Numbered from the stretch's first letter, positions 32,104 through 41,395 are shown. The stretch is 64,000 nt of DNA from Ruania albidiflava DSM 18029 (GCF_000421225.1 NZ_ATWL01000003.1:62001-126000); one strand, 5' to 3'. Numbers and translations: made by a program. Notes: generated by a model from the sequence alone, not told the origin.

Positions 32104-34322
32104 GCACCGACCAGTCGCCGGCCTGGGCTGCGGCCGCCCGGGCGCTGGCCGTGCGGGTGCTGGGCGACCTCGGCCACCGCGTGACCTTTGCCGGGCTGGA
32201 CGGCCCGGGGCGCCAGTACGTGGCCGAGGCCAGCGCAGGTGGCCTGACCGTGCGTGCCACCGACGCAGGCAGCGCCGCCGTGGGCCTGCACACCTACCTG
32301 CGCCGGCACTGCGGCCTGGAGGTCAGCTGGGAAGAACCACGCCCACCGGCCCCGCCGCACCTGCCGGACGCGGCCCCGGTGCACGGCAGGTCCCGGGTAG
32401 CCGAGACCTACTATCTGAACTTCTGCACCTTCGGCTACACCACGCCCTGGTGGGACTGGAGCCGGTGGGAGAAGGAGATCGACTGGATGGCGCTGCGCGG
32501 GATCACCACCCCGCTGATGCTCCTCGGGCACGAGGCCGTCCTGCACCGGGTGCTCACTCACGAGGGACTGAGCGAGCAGGAGGTGGGTGAGTTCCTCTCC
32601 GGCCCCGCCTACTTCCCGTGGCTGGCCATGGGGAACCTGGACGGGCACGCCGGCCCTCCGCCGTCGGGCTGGATCGAGACCCACCGCGACCTCGCCGGAC
32701 GGGTGCTGGCCCGGCAGCGCGAGCTGGGTATGCGACCGGTGCTGCCGGCGTTCACCGGGCACGTGCCCCACCAGCTCGCCCCGGACGCCCAGCCACGGAC
32801 CTGGCAGGGGCACCACACCCGGGTGCTCGATCCGCAGGACCCGAGGTTCGCCCACCTGACCGCTGCAGTGGTGCGCGCCCAGCAGGAGCTCTGGGGCACC
32901 GACCACCGGTACGCCGCCGACCCGTTCATCGAGATGCCCCCGACCGAGGACGACCCGGGTCATCCCGGCAGGGTTGCCGCGGCACTGCACGCCGGGCTGA
33001 CCGCTGCCGACCCGCAGGCCGAGTGGTTCCTGCAAACCTGGCCGTTCTCCTACGACCACACGTTCTGGACCCAGGAGCGGGTACGCACCTTCCTCGCCGA
33101 CATCCCCGGCCGCGTCACCCTGCTTGACCTGTGGGCCGAGACCCAGCCGCAGTGGCCCCGCTTCGACGGCTTCCCCGGAGGCGACTGGCTGTGGTGCGCG
33201 CTGCTGAACTTCGGCGGCCGCACCGACCCGATCGCCGACCTGCCCGGCCTGGACGGCGCGATCGAGACCGCCCTGACCAGCCCGGACCCACCCACCGGTC
33301 TCGGCCTGGCGATGGAGGCCACTCGGGTGACCGGTGCCTACTACGAACGGGTGCTCGACCTCGCCTGGCACGATGCGCCGTCACTGGCGGACTGGCTCAC
33401 CACCCGCGCCGGCAACAGATACCAGCTGACCGGCACCAAGGAGCAGCACGCAGCTGCCGGCGCTTGGCACGACCTGGCCGACACCGTGCTCGGCAGCGGC
33501 GACTACCTCATCTTCCCGGAAGCCTTTACTGGACTGGTCACCCAGCGCCCGAGCCGCGATCCGTTCGCGGACGGCCGGCTCACCCAGGATGTGGCGGACC
33601 TGCTCTGGTACGACCCGGACGTGCTCATACGGGCCTGGCGGCGCCTGGTCGAGGTCGCCGAAACCCGCCCGGAGCAGGTGCCCGGCCCGCTCGGGCACGA
33701 CCTGGTCGAGGTAGCCCTGGCCGTCCTGCCCCGCTGTGCTGAGCTGGCGTTCCTCGCCGGTTACCACCCCGGCGGGGTGGCCGATCCGGACGCCGCCGCC
33801 CAGTTCTTCACCCTCCTGGAGGACCTGGACGAGCTGCTCGCCACCCGCCCGGAGTACCGGTACGACACCTGGGAGCAGGCCGCACTTACCTGGGCCCAGG
33901 ACCAGCGCGGGCACCAGCTGCTCGCCGACAACGCCCGCCGGCTGGTCACCGTCTGGGGCCAGGTCGGTGACGGTTACCTGGATGACTACTCCGCCCGGCT
34001 GTGGAGCGGCCTGGTCGGCTACTACCGCCACCGGTGGTCCTGCTGGGCCGCCCTGCACCCGGTCGCTCCGGCGGACGAACCGCTGCTGGAGGAACGCCTG
34101 CAGGCCGTCGAAGAGGACTTCCTCACCCACGGCCCGCCCGCACCAGCCAGCACCGCAGACCGCCCAGGTGCCACCCTCACCGTCTCCCGCCGCCTGCTGG
34201 AGCGCTACCGCGACTTCTTCCCACGAGCCGTGCGGGAGCTGCGCACCCGGACGTCAGGACCGCGCGCCGTACCACAGGGGGCGGTGCGGACGGCAAGCAG
34301 GGGACCAGGAGAGGTGGGATAG
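32100..34322 (+). CDS. GH89 alpha-N-acetylglucosaminidase
   Basis: This 740-residue glycosidase is related to human NAGLU, releasing terminal alpha-linked GlcNAc. The N-terminal domain is alpha/beta (GLHTYLRRHCGLEVSW near 62). The catalytic barrel shows YYLNFCTFGYTTPWWDWSRW, NLDGHAGPPP, PVLPAFTGHVP, the acid/base region FIEMPPTEDDPG near 280 and LLDLWAETQPQWPRFDGFPG near 341-360. A helical C-terminal domain follows. There is no signal peptide, unlike secreted mucin-degrading GH89s, so it probably acts on imported oligosaccharides. ATG 32100 overlaps the permease stop. GlcNAc released could feed NagB at 22.3 kb. Confidence 0.9.
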   Translation: MSTDQSPAWAAAARALAVRVLGDLGHRVTFAGLDGPGRQYVAEASAGGLTVRATDAGSAAVGLHTYLRRHCGLEVSWEEPRPPAPPHLPDAAPVHGRSRVAETYYLNFCTFGYTTPWWDWSRWEKEIDWMALRGITTPLMLLGHEAVLHRVLTHEGLSEQEVGEFLSGPAYFPWLAMGNLDGHAGPPPSGWIETHRDLAGRVLARQRELGMRPVLPAFTGHVPHQLAPDAQPRTWQGHHTRVLDPQDPRFAHLTAAVVRAQQELWGTDHRYAADPFIEMPPTEDDPGHPGRVAAALHAGLTAADPQAEWFLQTWPFSYDHTFWTQERVRTFLADIPGRVTLLDLWAETQPQWPRFDGFPGGDWLWCALLNFGGRTDPIADLPGLDGAIETALTSPDPPTGLGLAMEATRVTGAYYERVLDLAWHDAPSLADWLTTRAGNRYQLTGTKEQHAAAGAWHDLADTVLGSGDYLIFPEAFTGLVTQRPSRDPFADGRLTQDVADLLWYDPDVLIRAWRRLVEVAETRPEQVPGPLGHDLVEVALAVLPRCAELAFLAGYHPGGVADPDAAAQFFTLLEDLDELLATRPEYRYDTWEQAALTWAQDQRGHQLLADNARRLVTVWGQVGDGYLDDYSARLWSGLVGYYRHRWSCWAALHPVAPADEPLLEERLQAVEEDFLTHGPPAPASTADRPGATLTVSRRLLERYRDFFPRAVRELRTRTSGPRAVPQGAVRTASRGPGEVG

Positions 34323-34443
34323 CCACAGACCTGACTGTCCGAGAGAACGAGCCGCTGGGGCCGCGGCTGCTGACGGGCGGTGGCGACACCGCCTGGGTGT
34401 CGCACGCCCTGGCGAGCTCCGGCTGAGAAGGAGAAGCACTCCC
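34323..34443 (+). promoter_or_regulatory. Intergenic hairpin inside the GH89 operon
   Basis: GCGACACC (34383-34390) pairs perfectly with GGTGTCGC (34396-34403), loop GCCTG, between the GH89 stop and the phosphoesterase gene. No U-tract follows. It may lower downstream expression or stabilise processed mRNA. No supportable ORF lies in the gap. Confidence 0.4.
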
Positions 34444-36693
34444 ATGACAGAACGAACCATCGACACCCACCCCGGCACGCAGCAGGCTGCGATCACCCGG
34501 CGCTCCGTGCTCGTCGGGGCCGGTGCCGGCGCACTCGGCGTCGCCGCGACCGGCACCCGCGTGCACGCCCTCGGCGGTGATGCCGCCAGGCCCGGCGCCT
34601 TCGCCATGGTCACCGACACCCACGCCAACCTGCAGGAGCCCGACCGGACCGCCGCGCTGGAGCGCATCTTCGCCCACATCGAGGAGCGTGATGCGCAGTT
34701 CGTGCTGAACTGCGGGGACATCACCGACCTCGGTACCGCCGACGAGTTCGAGCTGTACAACGCCACCATCCCACCGGCGCTGCGAGGCAAGGTCCGGTCG
34801 GTCCCGGGAAACCACGAGAACCAGTACCTGGTGGATGCTCTGGAGGCCTTCGACGCGCACATCGACGCCCGCCGGTACAGCTTCACCTCCGGCGGCCTGC
34901 ACGTGATCGGCCTGGACCCGGTGGTGATGATGGAGTGGGGCTGGTTCTACGACCGGGACCTGCTCGACTGGCTGGAGGGCGAGCTGCGCCAGCTGTCCCG
35001 CGAGACACCGGTGATCCTGTTCGTGCACTTCCCGATGAGCGCAGACTGGAACTACGTGCAGAACGACCACGAGCTGCTCACCCTGATCGACCCCTACCCG
35101 GTCCGCGCCGTCTTCGCCGGCCACCGGCACGTCACCAACGTCTCCACCTTCAACGGGCTCACCCAGGTGATGGGCAACTCGCTGAAGAACGGCCCGTACT
35201 ACTACTGGGCCGAGCAGACGGACGGCGAGGACGGTCCGGTGCTGGAGGTCACCGAGGTGAGCGTGCCGCTCGAGGGGGAGGTCACCGAGGAGAAGCTGAC
35301 CACCATCCCGCTCACCGGGCAGGGCCGGGAGGCCCTCGGGCCGTTGCGCAGCATCGTCCGGGTGGACCACTCGGCTCTCGACCTGCAGGTGCACACCCCG
35401 CCGCGCGCCGCGGTCGCCGAGGTCAAGGCCCGGCCCTACCCGCAGGCCTACGGGAAGATCGACGGCGGCTGGTCGCCGTTGCAGCAGTCCGGCCAGGGCA
35501 GTCATCGGTGGTCCGGGCAGGTGGACGTGTCCGACCTGCCGCCGGGCCGGCACAAGCTCGAGGTGCGTGCGGTAGGGGAGAACGGTGACCTCTACGACGA
35601 CGTCGCTGAGCTGGAGCTGCCCAGCACCACTGCGCAGATCGGCTGGCGCACCCGCCTCGACGGGCGGATCCAGGGTGGTCTCGCCGAACGGGACGGCCTG
35701 GTGGTCGCCGCGACCACCAAGGGTGAGGTGCGGGCCTTCGAGCCCACCGGCCGGTCGGAGCGCCCCCGCTGGCGCACCCGCCTGGGGCCGGTCTACCGGG
35801 CGCCGGTGTTCACCCCGGACGGTGGCACGTTGCTGGTGCCCTCCACCGACCACCACCTCTATGCCCTCGACCCCGAGACGGGCGCCACCCAGTGGACCAC
35901 CGACCTGGGCGCCCCACTGGCCGGAGACCTTGCGTTCGCTGAGGTGGACGACGAGCCCCGGCTGTTCCTCGCCGTCGGCTCCACGGTGCGCAGCCTGGAC
36001 CTGAGCGGAAGAGAGCAGTGGTCGGCGGACCTGAACGGGATCTGCGGCGGCCGGCCGGAGTGCGACGGTGACCGGGTGTACGCCGGCAGCGGCGACGGGA
36101 ACGCCTACGCCTTCGACGCCCGCACCGGCGAACGGCTGTGGCGCACTCAGCTCACCGACAAGGAGACGCGCTACGACACGGTGCTGTACGGCCCGTGGGC
36201 CTGCTACGTGCGGCTGCTGGACGACGGCGCAGTGCTGTTCACCAGGTTCTCCAACGCCGTCGCCCTCGACGGTGCCACCGGCGAGCAGGTCTGGCTCGGT
36301 GAGGGCGACGACCTGGACCTGCAGCAGGTGGTCTACACCCCGCCGACGCTCACCGACCACGGGATCCTGCTCGTGGACGGGTTCGCCGGTTCAGTGCACC
36401 TGTTCGACCCCGACACCGGTCGGGAGAGCTGGCAGGCGGAGGCAGTCCCACGCAACTTCGCCGCCCAGCCGGTGCCGGACCCGGACGAGGACGACGTGTA
36501 CTGGCTGGTCGGGCAGAGCGGTGTGCTCGCCCGCATCGACCTGGAGCAGGAGTCAGTGGAGCAGGTGCTGCAGGTACTCACCTGCTACACCCAGTCCACC
36601 GCGGTGATCGTCGGCTCCGGTGCCGACCGGGTGCTGCTGGTCGGTGGGCAGGACGGCCAGCTCTACGGTGTGGTCGGCCTGGACCAGGTCTGA
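34444..36693 (+). CDS. Tat-exported metallophosphoesterase with PQQ-like beta-propeller
   Basis: This 749-residue protein has a twin-arginine signal (ITRRSVLVGAGAGALGVAAT, about 16-36). A calcineurin-like phosphoesterase domain follows with DTHANL (His replaces the second metal Asp region as DxH), GDITD near 92, GNHEN near 122, VHFPMSADW near 196 and GHRH near 226. An Ig-like segment covers about 300-395, then a PQQ/WD-like propeller about 400-745 built from repeats such as HHLYALDPETGATQW and GNAYAFDARTGERLW. ATG 34444 has GAGAAGGAGAAG upstream. As last gene of the amino-sugar locus it may dephosphorylate or sense an exported glycan or phosphoester; its substrate is unknown. Confidence 0.87.
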   Translation: MTERTIDTHPGTQQAAITRRSVLVGAGAGALGVAATGTRVHALGGDAARPGAFAMVTDTHANLQEPDRTAALERIFAHIEERDAQFVLNCGDITDLGTADEFELYNATIPPALRGKVRSVPGNHENQYLVDALEAFDAHIDARRYSFTSGGLHVIGLDPVVMMEWGWFYDRDLLDWLEGELRQLSRETPVILFVHFPMSADWNYVQNDHELLTLIDPYPVRAVFAGHRHVTNVSTFNGLTQVMGNSLKNGPYYYWAEQTDGEDGPVLEVTEVSVPLEGEVTEEKLTTIPLTGQGREALGPLRSIVRVDHSALDLQVHTPPRAAVAEVKARPYPQAYGKIDGGWSPLQQSGQGSHRWSGQVDVSDLPPGRHKLEVRAVGENGDLYDDVAELELPSTTAQIGWRTRLDGRIQGGLAERDGLVVAATTKGEVRAFEPTGRSERPRWRTRLGPVYRAPVFTPDGGTLLVPSTDHHLYALDPETGATQWTTDLGAPLAGDLAFAEVDDEPRLFLAVGSTVRSLDLSGREQWSADLNGICGGRPECDGDRVYAGSGDGNAYAFDARTGERLWRTQLTDKETRYDTVLYGPWACYVRLLDDGAVLFTRFSNAVALDGATGEQVWLGEGDDLDLQQVVYTPPTLTDHGILLVDGFAGSVHLFDPDTGRESWQAEAVPRNFAAQPVPDPDEDDVYWLVGQSGVLARIDLEQESVEQVLQVLTCYTQSTAVIVGSGADRVLLVGGQDGQLYGVVGLDQV

Positions 36694-36727
36694 GCGCAGG
36701 GCCGATGTGGCGGCGCCGCCGGTGGGC

Positions 36728-37258
36728 TCACCGGCGGCGCCGCGGCGGCAGGGCAGCCAGCCGGCCGGCGAGCTCCCGTCCCGCGACCGCGAACCTTCGG
36801 GTGGGCACGTCCCGGTAGCCGCCGTCGGCCAGCCCGGCAGAGCGTTCGAACCAGCACCGGGCGGCCCGGTCGCCGGTGCGCAGCCAGGACCAGCCCATCG
36901 TCAGCAGGTACAGCGGTAGGAACGCTGGCCCGAGGAGCATCCACTGCCGGCTGTGCCGTTCCTCGTGCACCAGCAGCCGGGGATGGTGCTCGCGCAGCCG
37001 GTCCAGGTCGTGCGTGCTGATCACCACGTCCCCCAGGGTGGACGCCCCACCGGTGGGGAACGGCCACCGGTAGCCCTCGGCGAGCACCAGCAACTCTGGC
37101 CCGGGGCGGGTGCGGGCACCACCAGCCGAGGCCAGCAGCAGCCCGGTGGCAGTCGCGCCGTTGCACCAGTTCAGCCAGTGCCGCAGTGCAGCGAGCAGCA
37201 GGCCGCGGCGGGCTGCCGTTCGCGCTGGTGGCCTCGGGGCGCCCCCTGCGTTGTCCAT
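36728..37258 (-). CDS. Conserved protein with HEERH motif
   Basis: This 176-residue protein is Arg-rich with hydrophobic stretches near 15-40 and 105-125. It contains VHEERHSRQWMLLGPAFLPLYL; HEERH fits HExxH, but no third zinc ligand is evident. Similar actinobacterial proteins carry a His-Glu-rich HEERHxRQ motif ahead of a membrane helix and are annotated hypothetical. ATG 37258 was chosen over an upstream frame because it precedes the first conserved-looking part and avoids overlap with the divergent gene's promoter. Function unknown. Confidence 0.6.
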   Translation of the reverse strand: MDNAGGAPRPPARTAARRGLLLAALRHWLNWCNGATATGLLLASAGGARTRPGPELLVLAEGYRWPFPTGGASTLGDVVISTHDLDRLREHHPRLLVHEERHSRQWMLLGPAFLPLYLLTMGWSWLRTGDRAARCWFERSAGLADGGYRDVPTRRFAVAGRELAGRLAALPPRRRR

Positions 37259-37367
37259 GTCGGCGGAACGCCGGTCTGCCGCCCGGCATTCCGGCCCGCT
37301 GGCCTGCCTGCGCAACCGGGGAGAGGTGCCGATGGTGCCGAGAGCCGGTACCCGGCATGATGGACAC

Positions 37368-37715
37368 ATGAGTCAGTTCAGCCCCGGGTCGGCCACCGGC
37401 CAGCAGTTCACCCGGTTCCTGCGCGGATACGCCATCATCCAGGGCCTGGTGCTGGCCGCGATCGTCCTGGCGATGGTCTTCGACGTGATCACCATCGAGC
37501 AGATGATCCCGTTGATCATCGCCGTGGCGGTGATCGGCGGTCTGGTGATGGTGTGGCGCATCATGAGCCTGCGGCGCAACACCGGCCAGCAGCGCCCCGG
37601 CGGCGTGCACCAGACGCCAGAGGGTGACTCGGACTCGCCAGGCACGGTGCCCCCGGGACTGGACGGCCTCGGCCAGAAGGACCCGATGGCCAGGTTCCGC
37701 GACCCGAACCGGTGA
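37368..37715 (+). CDS. Small two-pass membrane protein
   Basis: This 115-residue protein has two membrane helices at about 22-43 and 47-67 (IIQGLVLAAIVLAMVFDVIT, MIPLIIAVAVIGGLVMVW), then a polar Pro/Gly-rich cytoplasmic tail. ATG 37368 lies exactly 6 bases after CATGAT (37356-37361), so probably leaderless. There is no family I can name; it is convergent with the amidohydrolase gene. Confidence 0.65.
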   Translation: MSQFSPGSATGQQFTRFLRGYAIIQGLVLAAIVLAMVFDVITIEQMIPLIIAVAVIGGLVMVWRIMSLRRNTGQQRPGGVHQTPEGDSDSPGTVPPGLDGLGQKDPMARFRDPNR

Positions 37716-37742
37716 GCGACGCCGTCGAGCGTGCCTTGGCGG

Positions 37743-39062
37743 TCAGATCTGCTCGAGCGCAGCGTCGATCTCGTCGAAGGTCTCCACCACCAGGTCATCG
37801 ACGAGCTGTCCCCGGGCGACCACTGCCCGCGGCGAGGAGAGCGTGCGCAGGTCCTCGAGCGGGTTGGAGTCGGTGAGCAGCAGGTCCGCGCTCAGTCCCT
37901 CCTCGACGGCGCCGGTCACCTGGCGCAGCCCGAGCAGCTCGGCGTTCGCCTGGGTGGCCAGGTGCACGGCGTGGGCGGGGGACAGACCGCCGTGCCGGAC
38001 CAGGTGGTCCAGCTCGCGCCAGGTGTTGTAGTGGGTCACGAAGGTCAGGGCCGAGTCCGTGCCCATGCCGATCGTCACGTCGTTCTCGACGGCGGTGCGC
38101 AGCCCGGCGAGCATCTCCTCCAGGACGATCTCGGCGTTGGCCCGGTTCACCGCGTTGATGCCGGTCACCTCCGGGTCGAGGTGCACCAGGGGCAGGCATG
38201 CCTGCAGGGTCGGGACGAGGGCGGAGCGCCCGTGCAGGGCCAGCGGGTTGGTGTGGAACAGGTCGATGATCTCACCGGTGAGCGTGGCGCCGTGCTCGAT
38301 GGTGTCCACCCCGGCGCGCAGCGCGGCCAGGATGCCCTCCTTGGACTGCGCGTGCGCTGCGACCAGCACCCCGGCGTTGTGCGCCTCGGCGCAGATCGCG
38401 CGCATCTCCTCCTCGGTCATCTGCGGGCGGCCGGCCTCACCGACCGTCCTGGCGTCGGTGACACCTCCGGTGGCGGAGATCTTGATCGCGCTCACGCCGT
38501 GGCGCAGGTTGATCCGTACGTTGCGCCGGGCGTCCCACGGGTTGTCACTGACCAGCGCGATCTGCGGCACACCGTGCCCTCCGCTGACCGCCAGCAGCGG
38601 CCCGGAGACCAGCAGCCGTGGCCCCAGGTAGTCGCCGGCGTCGATCTCCCCGGCGACGGCGACGCCCTCGTAGCCCGCATCGCCCAGGCTGCGGATGGTG
38701 GTGACCCCGGTCTTCAGCTGGGTCAGGACCGCCTTCTTGGTGCGGGCCTTCAGGTAGCGCTTGCCTGGTGGGCTGCGGAAGAAGACCGTGACCGCCTTCT
38801 CCGCGCGCTCGCTGAGCAGCACCGGCGGCAACGGTTTGCCGTCGGAGAACAGGTGCGCGTGCGCGTTGATCAGACCGGGCAGGAGGAACCGGCCCGCTGA
38901 GTCGATCCGCCGGTAGCCGGTGGGGACCTGGACCTGCTCGGCAGGACCCACGTGCTCGATCGTGCCGGTGGAGTCGACCAGCACAGTGGTGCCGGGTAGG
39001 ACGGTGCCGTCGCGGTCTGCGGTGATCACGGTGACATCGGTCAGGGCCAACGGTGTGCTCAT
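37743..39062 (-). CDS. Amidohydrolase (imidazolonepropionase/prolidase-like)
   Basis: This 439-residue cytoplasmic metal-dependent hydrolase has the HAH metal motif at His68/His70 (LINAHAHLF), SAIKISATGGV with the probable carbamylated Lys near 194, then VAAHAQSKEG, TIEHGATL and the catalytic GMGTDSALTF. It is typical of the Xaa-Pro-dipeptidase/imidazolonepropionase-like subgroup of the amidohydrolase superfamily. The ATG follows GGGGAGAG. It shares a symmetric divergent promoter with the SLC13 carrier, so it may hydrolyse the substrate that carrier imports. Confidence 0.88.
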   Translation of the reverse strand: MSTPLALTDVTVITADRDGTVLPGTTVLVDSTGTIEHVGPAEQVQVPTGYRRIDSAGRFLLPGLINAHAHLFSDGKPLPPVLLSERAEKAVTVFFRSPPGKRYLKARTKKAVLTQLKTGVTTIRSLGDAGYEGVAVAGEIDAGDYLGPRLLVSGPLLAVSGGHGVPQIALVSDNPWDARRNVRINLRHGVSAIKISATGGVTDARTVGEAGRPQMTEEEMRAICAEAHNAGVLVAAHAQSKEGILAALRAGVDTIEHGATLTGEIIDLFHTNPLALHGRSALVPTLQACLPLVHLDPEVTGINAVNRANAEIVLEEMLAGLRTAVENDVTIGMGTDSALTFVTHYNTWRELDHLVRHGGLSPAHAVHLATQANAELLGLRQVTGAVEEGLSADLLLTDSNPLEDLRTLSSPRAVVARGQLVDDLVVETFDEIDAALEQI

Positions 39063-39089
39063 GCACTCTCCCCTAAGGTGGGTGCGTCC

Positions 39090-39110
39090 GGTGTAGCCTC
39101 ACGCTACACC
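39090..39110. promoter_or_regulatory. Symmetric divergent promoter/operator
   Basis: GGTGTAGC (39090-39097) and GCTACACC (39103-39110) are perfect inverted arms around CTCAC. Rightward -10 TAGCCT (39094-39099) and leftward -10 TAGCGT (39106-39101) both lie inside this palindrome. A single element thus seems to promote both the SLC13 and amidohydrolase genes and could be a common operator. Confidence 0.6.
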
Positions 39111-39171
39111 TGGAGAACCGGAGGACGGCCGCTGCCTGTGTGGCGGCAGGCGCCGATTCGAGGGAGTACCC

Positions 39172-40740
39172 GTGACGCCTGCGATGATCGCCACCCTCGT
39201 GGTGCTGCTCACCTCGATCGTGGTCTTCGTCAGCAACAAGGTGCCGCCGGCACTGGTCGCCCTGGGCGTGGCGCTCGCGCTGTTCCTGACCAACGTGGTC
39301 TCCTTCGAGCAGGCGATCGCCGGTTTCGGCGACCCGGTGGTCGTCTACCTGGCAGCGTTGTTCGTGGTCAGCGAGGCGCTGGACGTCTCCGGCGTGACCG
39401 CCTGGGCCGGGCAGCAGCTCACCCGCCGGGTGGGCGAGAAGCGCATCGCCGTGGTGGCCGCGATGATGCTGCTCTGTGCGGCACTGACCGCACTGATCAG
39501 CGTGAACGGAGCCGTGGCAGCGCTCATCCCGGTCGCGGTGATGCTCGCCTCCCGGATCGGCCAACCCCCGGCGCAGATCCTCATGCCGCTGGCGTTCGCC
39601 GCCCATGCCGGCTCGATGCTCACCCTGCTCGGCACCCCGATCAACCTGATGGTCTCCGAGCTGGCAGAGGAGGCCGGCGCCCGCCCGATCGGCTTCTTCG
39701 AGTTCGCGCTGGTCGGGCTGCCGCTGCTGGCGGGCACCATCGCGATCGTGCTGCTCTGGGGGCCGCGGCTGCTGCCCACGAGGGCGCCCGAGGACGCCCC
39801 GCCGGACCTGAGCAGGCATGCGCTCACCCTGGCCGAGCACCACGGCCTGGCCGACCGGGACACCTCGATCACCCGCAACGACGGGGTCACCGAGATCGTC
39901 ATCCCACCTCGCTCGCCGTTCGTCGGGGACCACGTGTTCCCCGGGATGATGACCGACTCCGGCGACCTGGTGGTCAAAGCGGTGCAGCGATCGGGCCGCA
40001 GCATGACCAGCGCCGACCTGCAGGCCGGCGACGTGCTGGTGCTGCGGGGTACCTGGGAGGCGCTCGAGGCCCGGGTGGCCCATCCCGGGATCGTCGCGGT
40101 GGACGAGCCCTCCCGGCTGCGCCGGTTCGTGGTGGAGCTGGGCCCCCGGTCCTACCTGGCGATCGGCGTGATGCTCGCCATGTGCGTATGCCTGGCGCTC
40201 GACCTGGCCCCGGCGGCGATCGTCTCCCTGGCGGCAGCGGGTCTGCTGGTACTGCTGCGGGTGCTGTCCGTGCCGCAGGCGCAGCGCGCCATCCACCTGC
40301 CCACGCTGCTGATCGTGGCGGGGATGGTGCCGCTGTCCACGGCGATCCGCACCAGCGGGCTGGCCGACGTGCTCGCGGACTGGCTCACCGTGCACCTCGG
40401 GTCCGCCTCACCACTGCTGCTGCAGCTGAGCATCGTGCTCGTGGTGGTGATCCTCGGACAGTTCATCTCCAACCTGGCCACGGTGCTGATCGTGTTCCCG
40501 ATCGCGCTCACCGTGGCCGCCACCGCCGAGATCTCCCCGCTGCCGCTGCTGATGGGGATCACCGTGGCCGGGGCGGCGGCATTCATCACCCCGGTGGCCA
40601 CCGCCGCGAACCTGATGGTCGCCGAACCCGGCGCCTACCGGTTCGGCGACTACTGGAAGCTCGGCCTGCCGTTGCTGACACTGTTCGTGCTGGTGGCCAC
40701 GTTCCTGGTGCCGCTGATCTGGCCGTTCGCGCCCGCATAG
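39172..40740 (+). CDS. SLC13-family permease with RCK_C domain
   Basis: This 522-residue transporter of the ArsB/SLC13 (DASS) fold has many hydrophobic helices in two halves around a soluble central RCK_C/TrkA-C domain at about 235-305 (VTEIVIPPRSPFVGDHVFPG to GDVLVLRGTWEAL). Helix-loop motifs GTPINLMVSE and ATAANLMVAEPGAY are the SNT-type ion/substrate motifs of the two repeats. It is likely Na+-coupled uptake of a carboxylate or sulfate. The GTG has GGGAG upstream. It is divergent from the amidohydrolase. Confidence 0.9.
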   Translation: MTPAMIATLVVLLTSIVVFVSNKVPPALVALGVALALFLTNVVSFEQAIAGFGDPVVVYLAALFVVSEALDVSGVTAWAGQQLTRRVGEKRIAVVAAMMLLCAALTALISVNGAVAALIPVAVMLASRIGQPPAQILMPLAFAAHAGSMLTLLGTPINLMVSELAEEAGARPIGFFEFALVGLPLLAGTIAIVLLWGPRLLPTRAPEDAPPDLSRHALTLAEHHGLADRDTSITRNDGVTEIVIPPRSPFVGDHVFPGMMTDSGDLVVKAVQRSGRSMTSADLQAGDVLVLRGTWEALEARVAHPGIVAVDEPSRLRRFVVELGPRSYLAIGVMLAMCVCLALDLAPAAIVSLAAAGLLVLLRVLSVPQAQRAIHLPTLLIVAGMVPLSTAIRTSGLADVLADWLTVHLGSASPLLLQLSIVLVVVILGQFISNLATVLIVFPIALTVAATAEISPLPLLMGITVAGAAAFITPVATAANLMVAEPGAYRFGDYWKLGLPLLTLFVLVATFLVPLIWPFAPA

Positions 40741-40762
40741 TCCTCATGTCAGCGACCGGGCA

Positions 40763-41368
40763 TCAGCTGCGCCGCCGGCGCGGCCGCTCCCCGAGCGTCG
40801 TGAACGCCCCGGCGGCCACCAGCAGGAACCCGAGGGTCAGGGCGATCGACCCCAGCCCGGGGCGACCGTGCGGCAGCAGCAGCTCCACCGCCGCGTTCGT
40901 GTTCCACGCCGCACCGGCCAGCGCGAGCAGCCCCGCGCCCACCCCCACCGGCCCGGGCCGGCCGACCAGGGACAGCACCCCCACCAGGGCGAGCACCCCG
41001 GCGGCGACGTACACCGCCAGCGGTGACCAACCGCCGTCGACGGCCTCGCCGGTGTAGGTGGTGTACGCGAGCCAGCCCGCCGCTGCCAGGGTGACCAGAC
41101 CAGCCACGATCCGCAGCCGGCCGCCGGCCAGCGGCAGCAGCACCGCGGCTGCGGTCACCGCCACCAGCACCAGCAGGTGCCCGGAGGTCACGTAGTAGGT
41201 GGAGTCCGGGATGTCCGGGTGCGCCTGCGGGACCAGGTCCCGCGCCGAGCCCAGGGTGAGCAGCGGGTCGGCAGTGCCGGACTCCACGTTCCCCCAGCCC
41301 AGGACCAGCGCCCCGGCCCACACCAGCACCAGCCCACCCCAGACGAGCAGCTTGACCCGCATCCGCAT
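40763..41368 (-). CDS. Polytopic membrane protein, unknown
   Basis: This 201-residue protein has about five to six hydrophobic segments and a first extracytoplasmic loop (WGNVESGTADPLLTLGSARD, LVPQAHPDIPDSTYY). ATG 41368 is 6 bases after TACCGT on the minus strand (41380-41375), so it is probably transcribed separately and leaderless although it lies just 27 bases after the MFS gene. There is no recognised family. Confidence 0.65.
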   Translation of the reverse strand: MRMRVKLLVWGGLVLVWAGALVLGWGNVESGTADPLLTLGSARDLVPQAHPDIPDSTYYVTSGHLLVLVAVTAAAVLLPLAGGRLRIVAGLVTLAAAGWLAYTTYTGEAVDGGWSPLAVYVAAGVLALVGVLSLVGRPGPVGVGAGLLALAGAAWNTNAAVELLLPHGRPGLGSIALTLGFLLVAAGAFTTLGERPRRRRS

Positions 41369-41395
41369 GCGCCCACGGTAACCCCGACCACCGAC

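Noticed and set aside
31884-34322. An 812-codon frame extending GH89 upstream into the permease gene
   Set aside because: The extension overlaps well-conserved permease coding sequence; ATG 32100 with ATGA coupling is a clear start.
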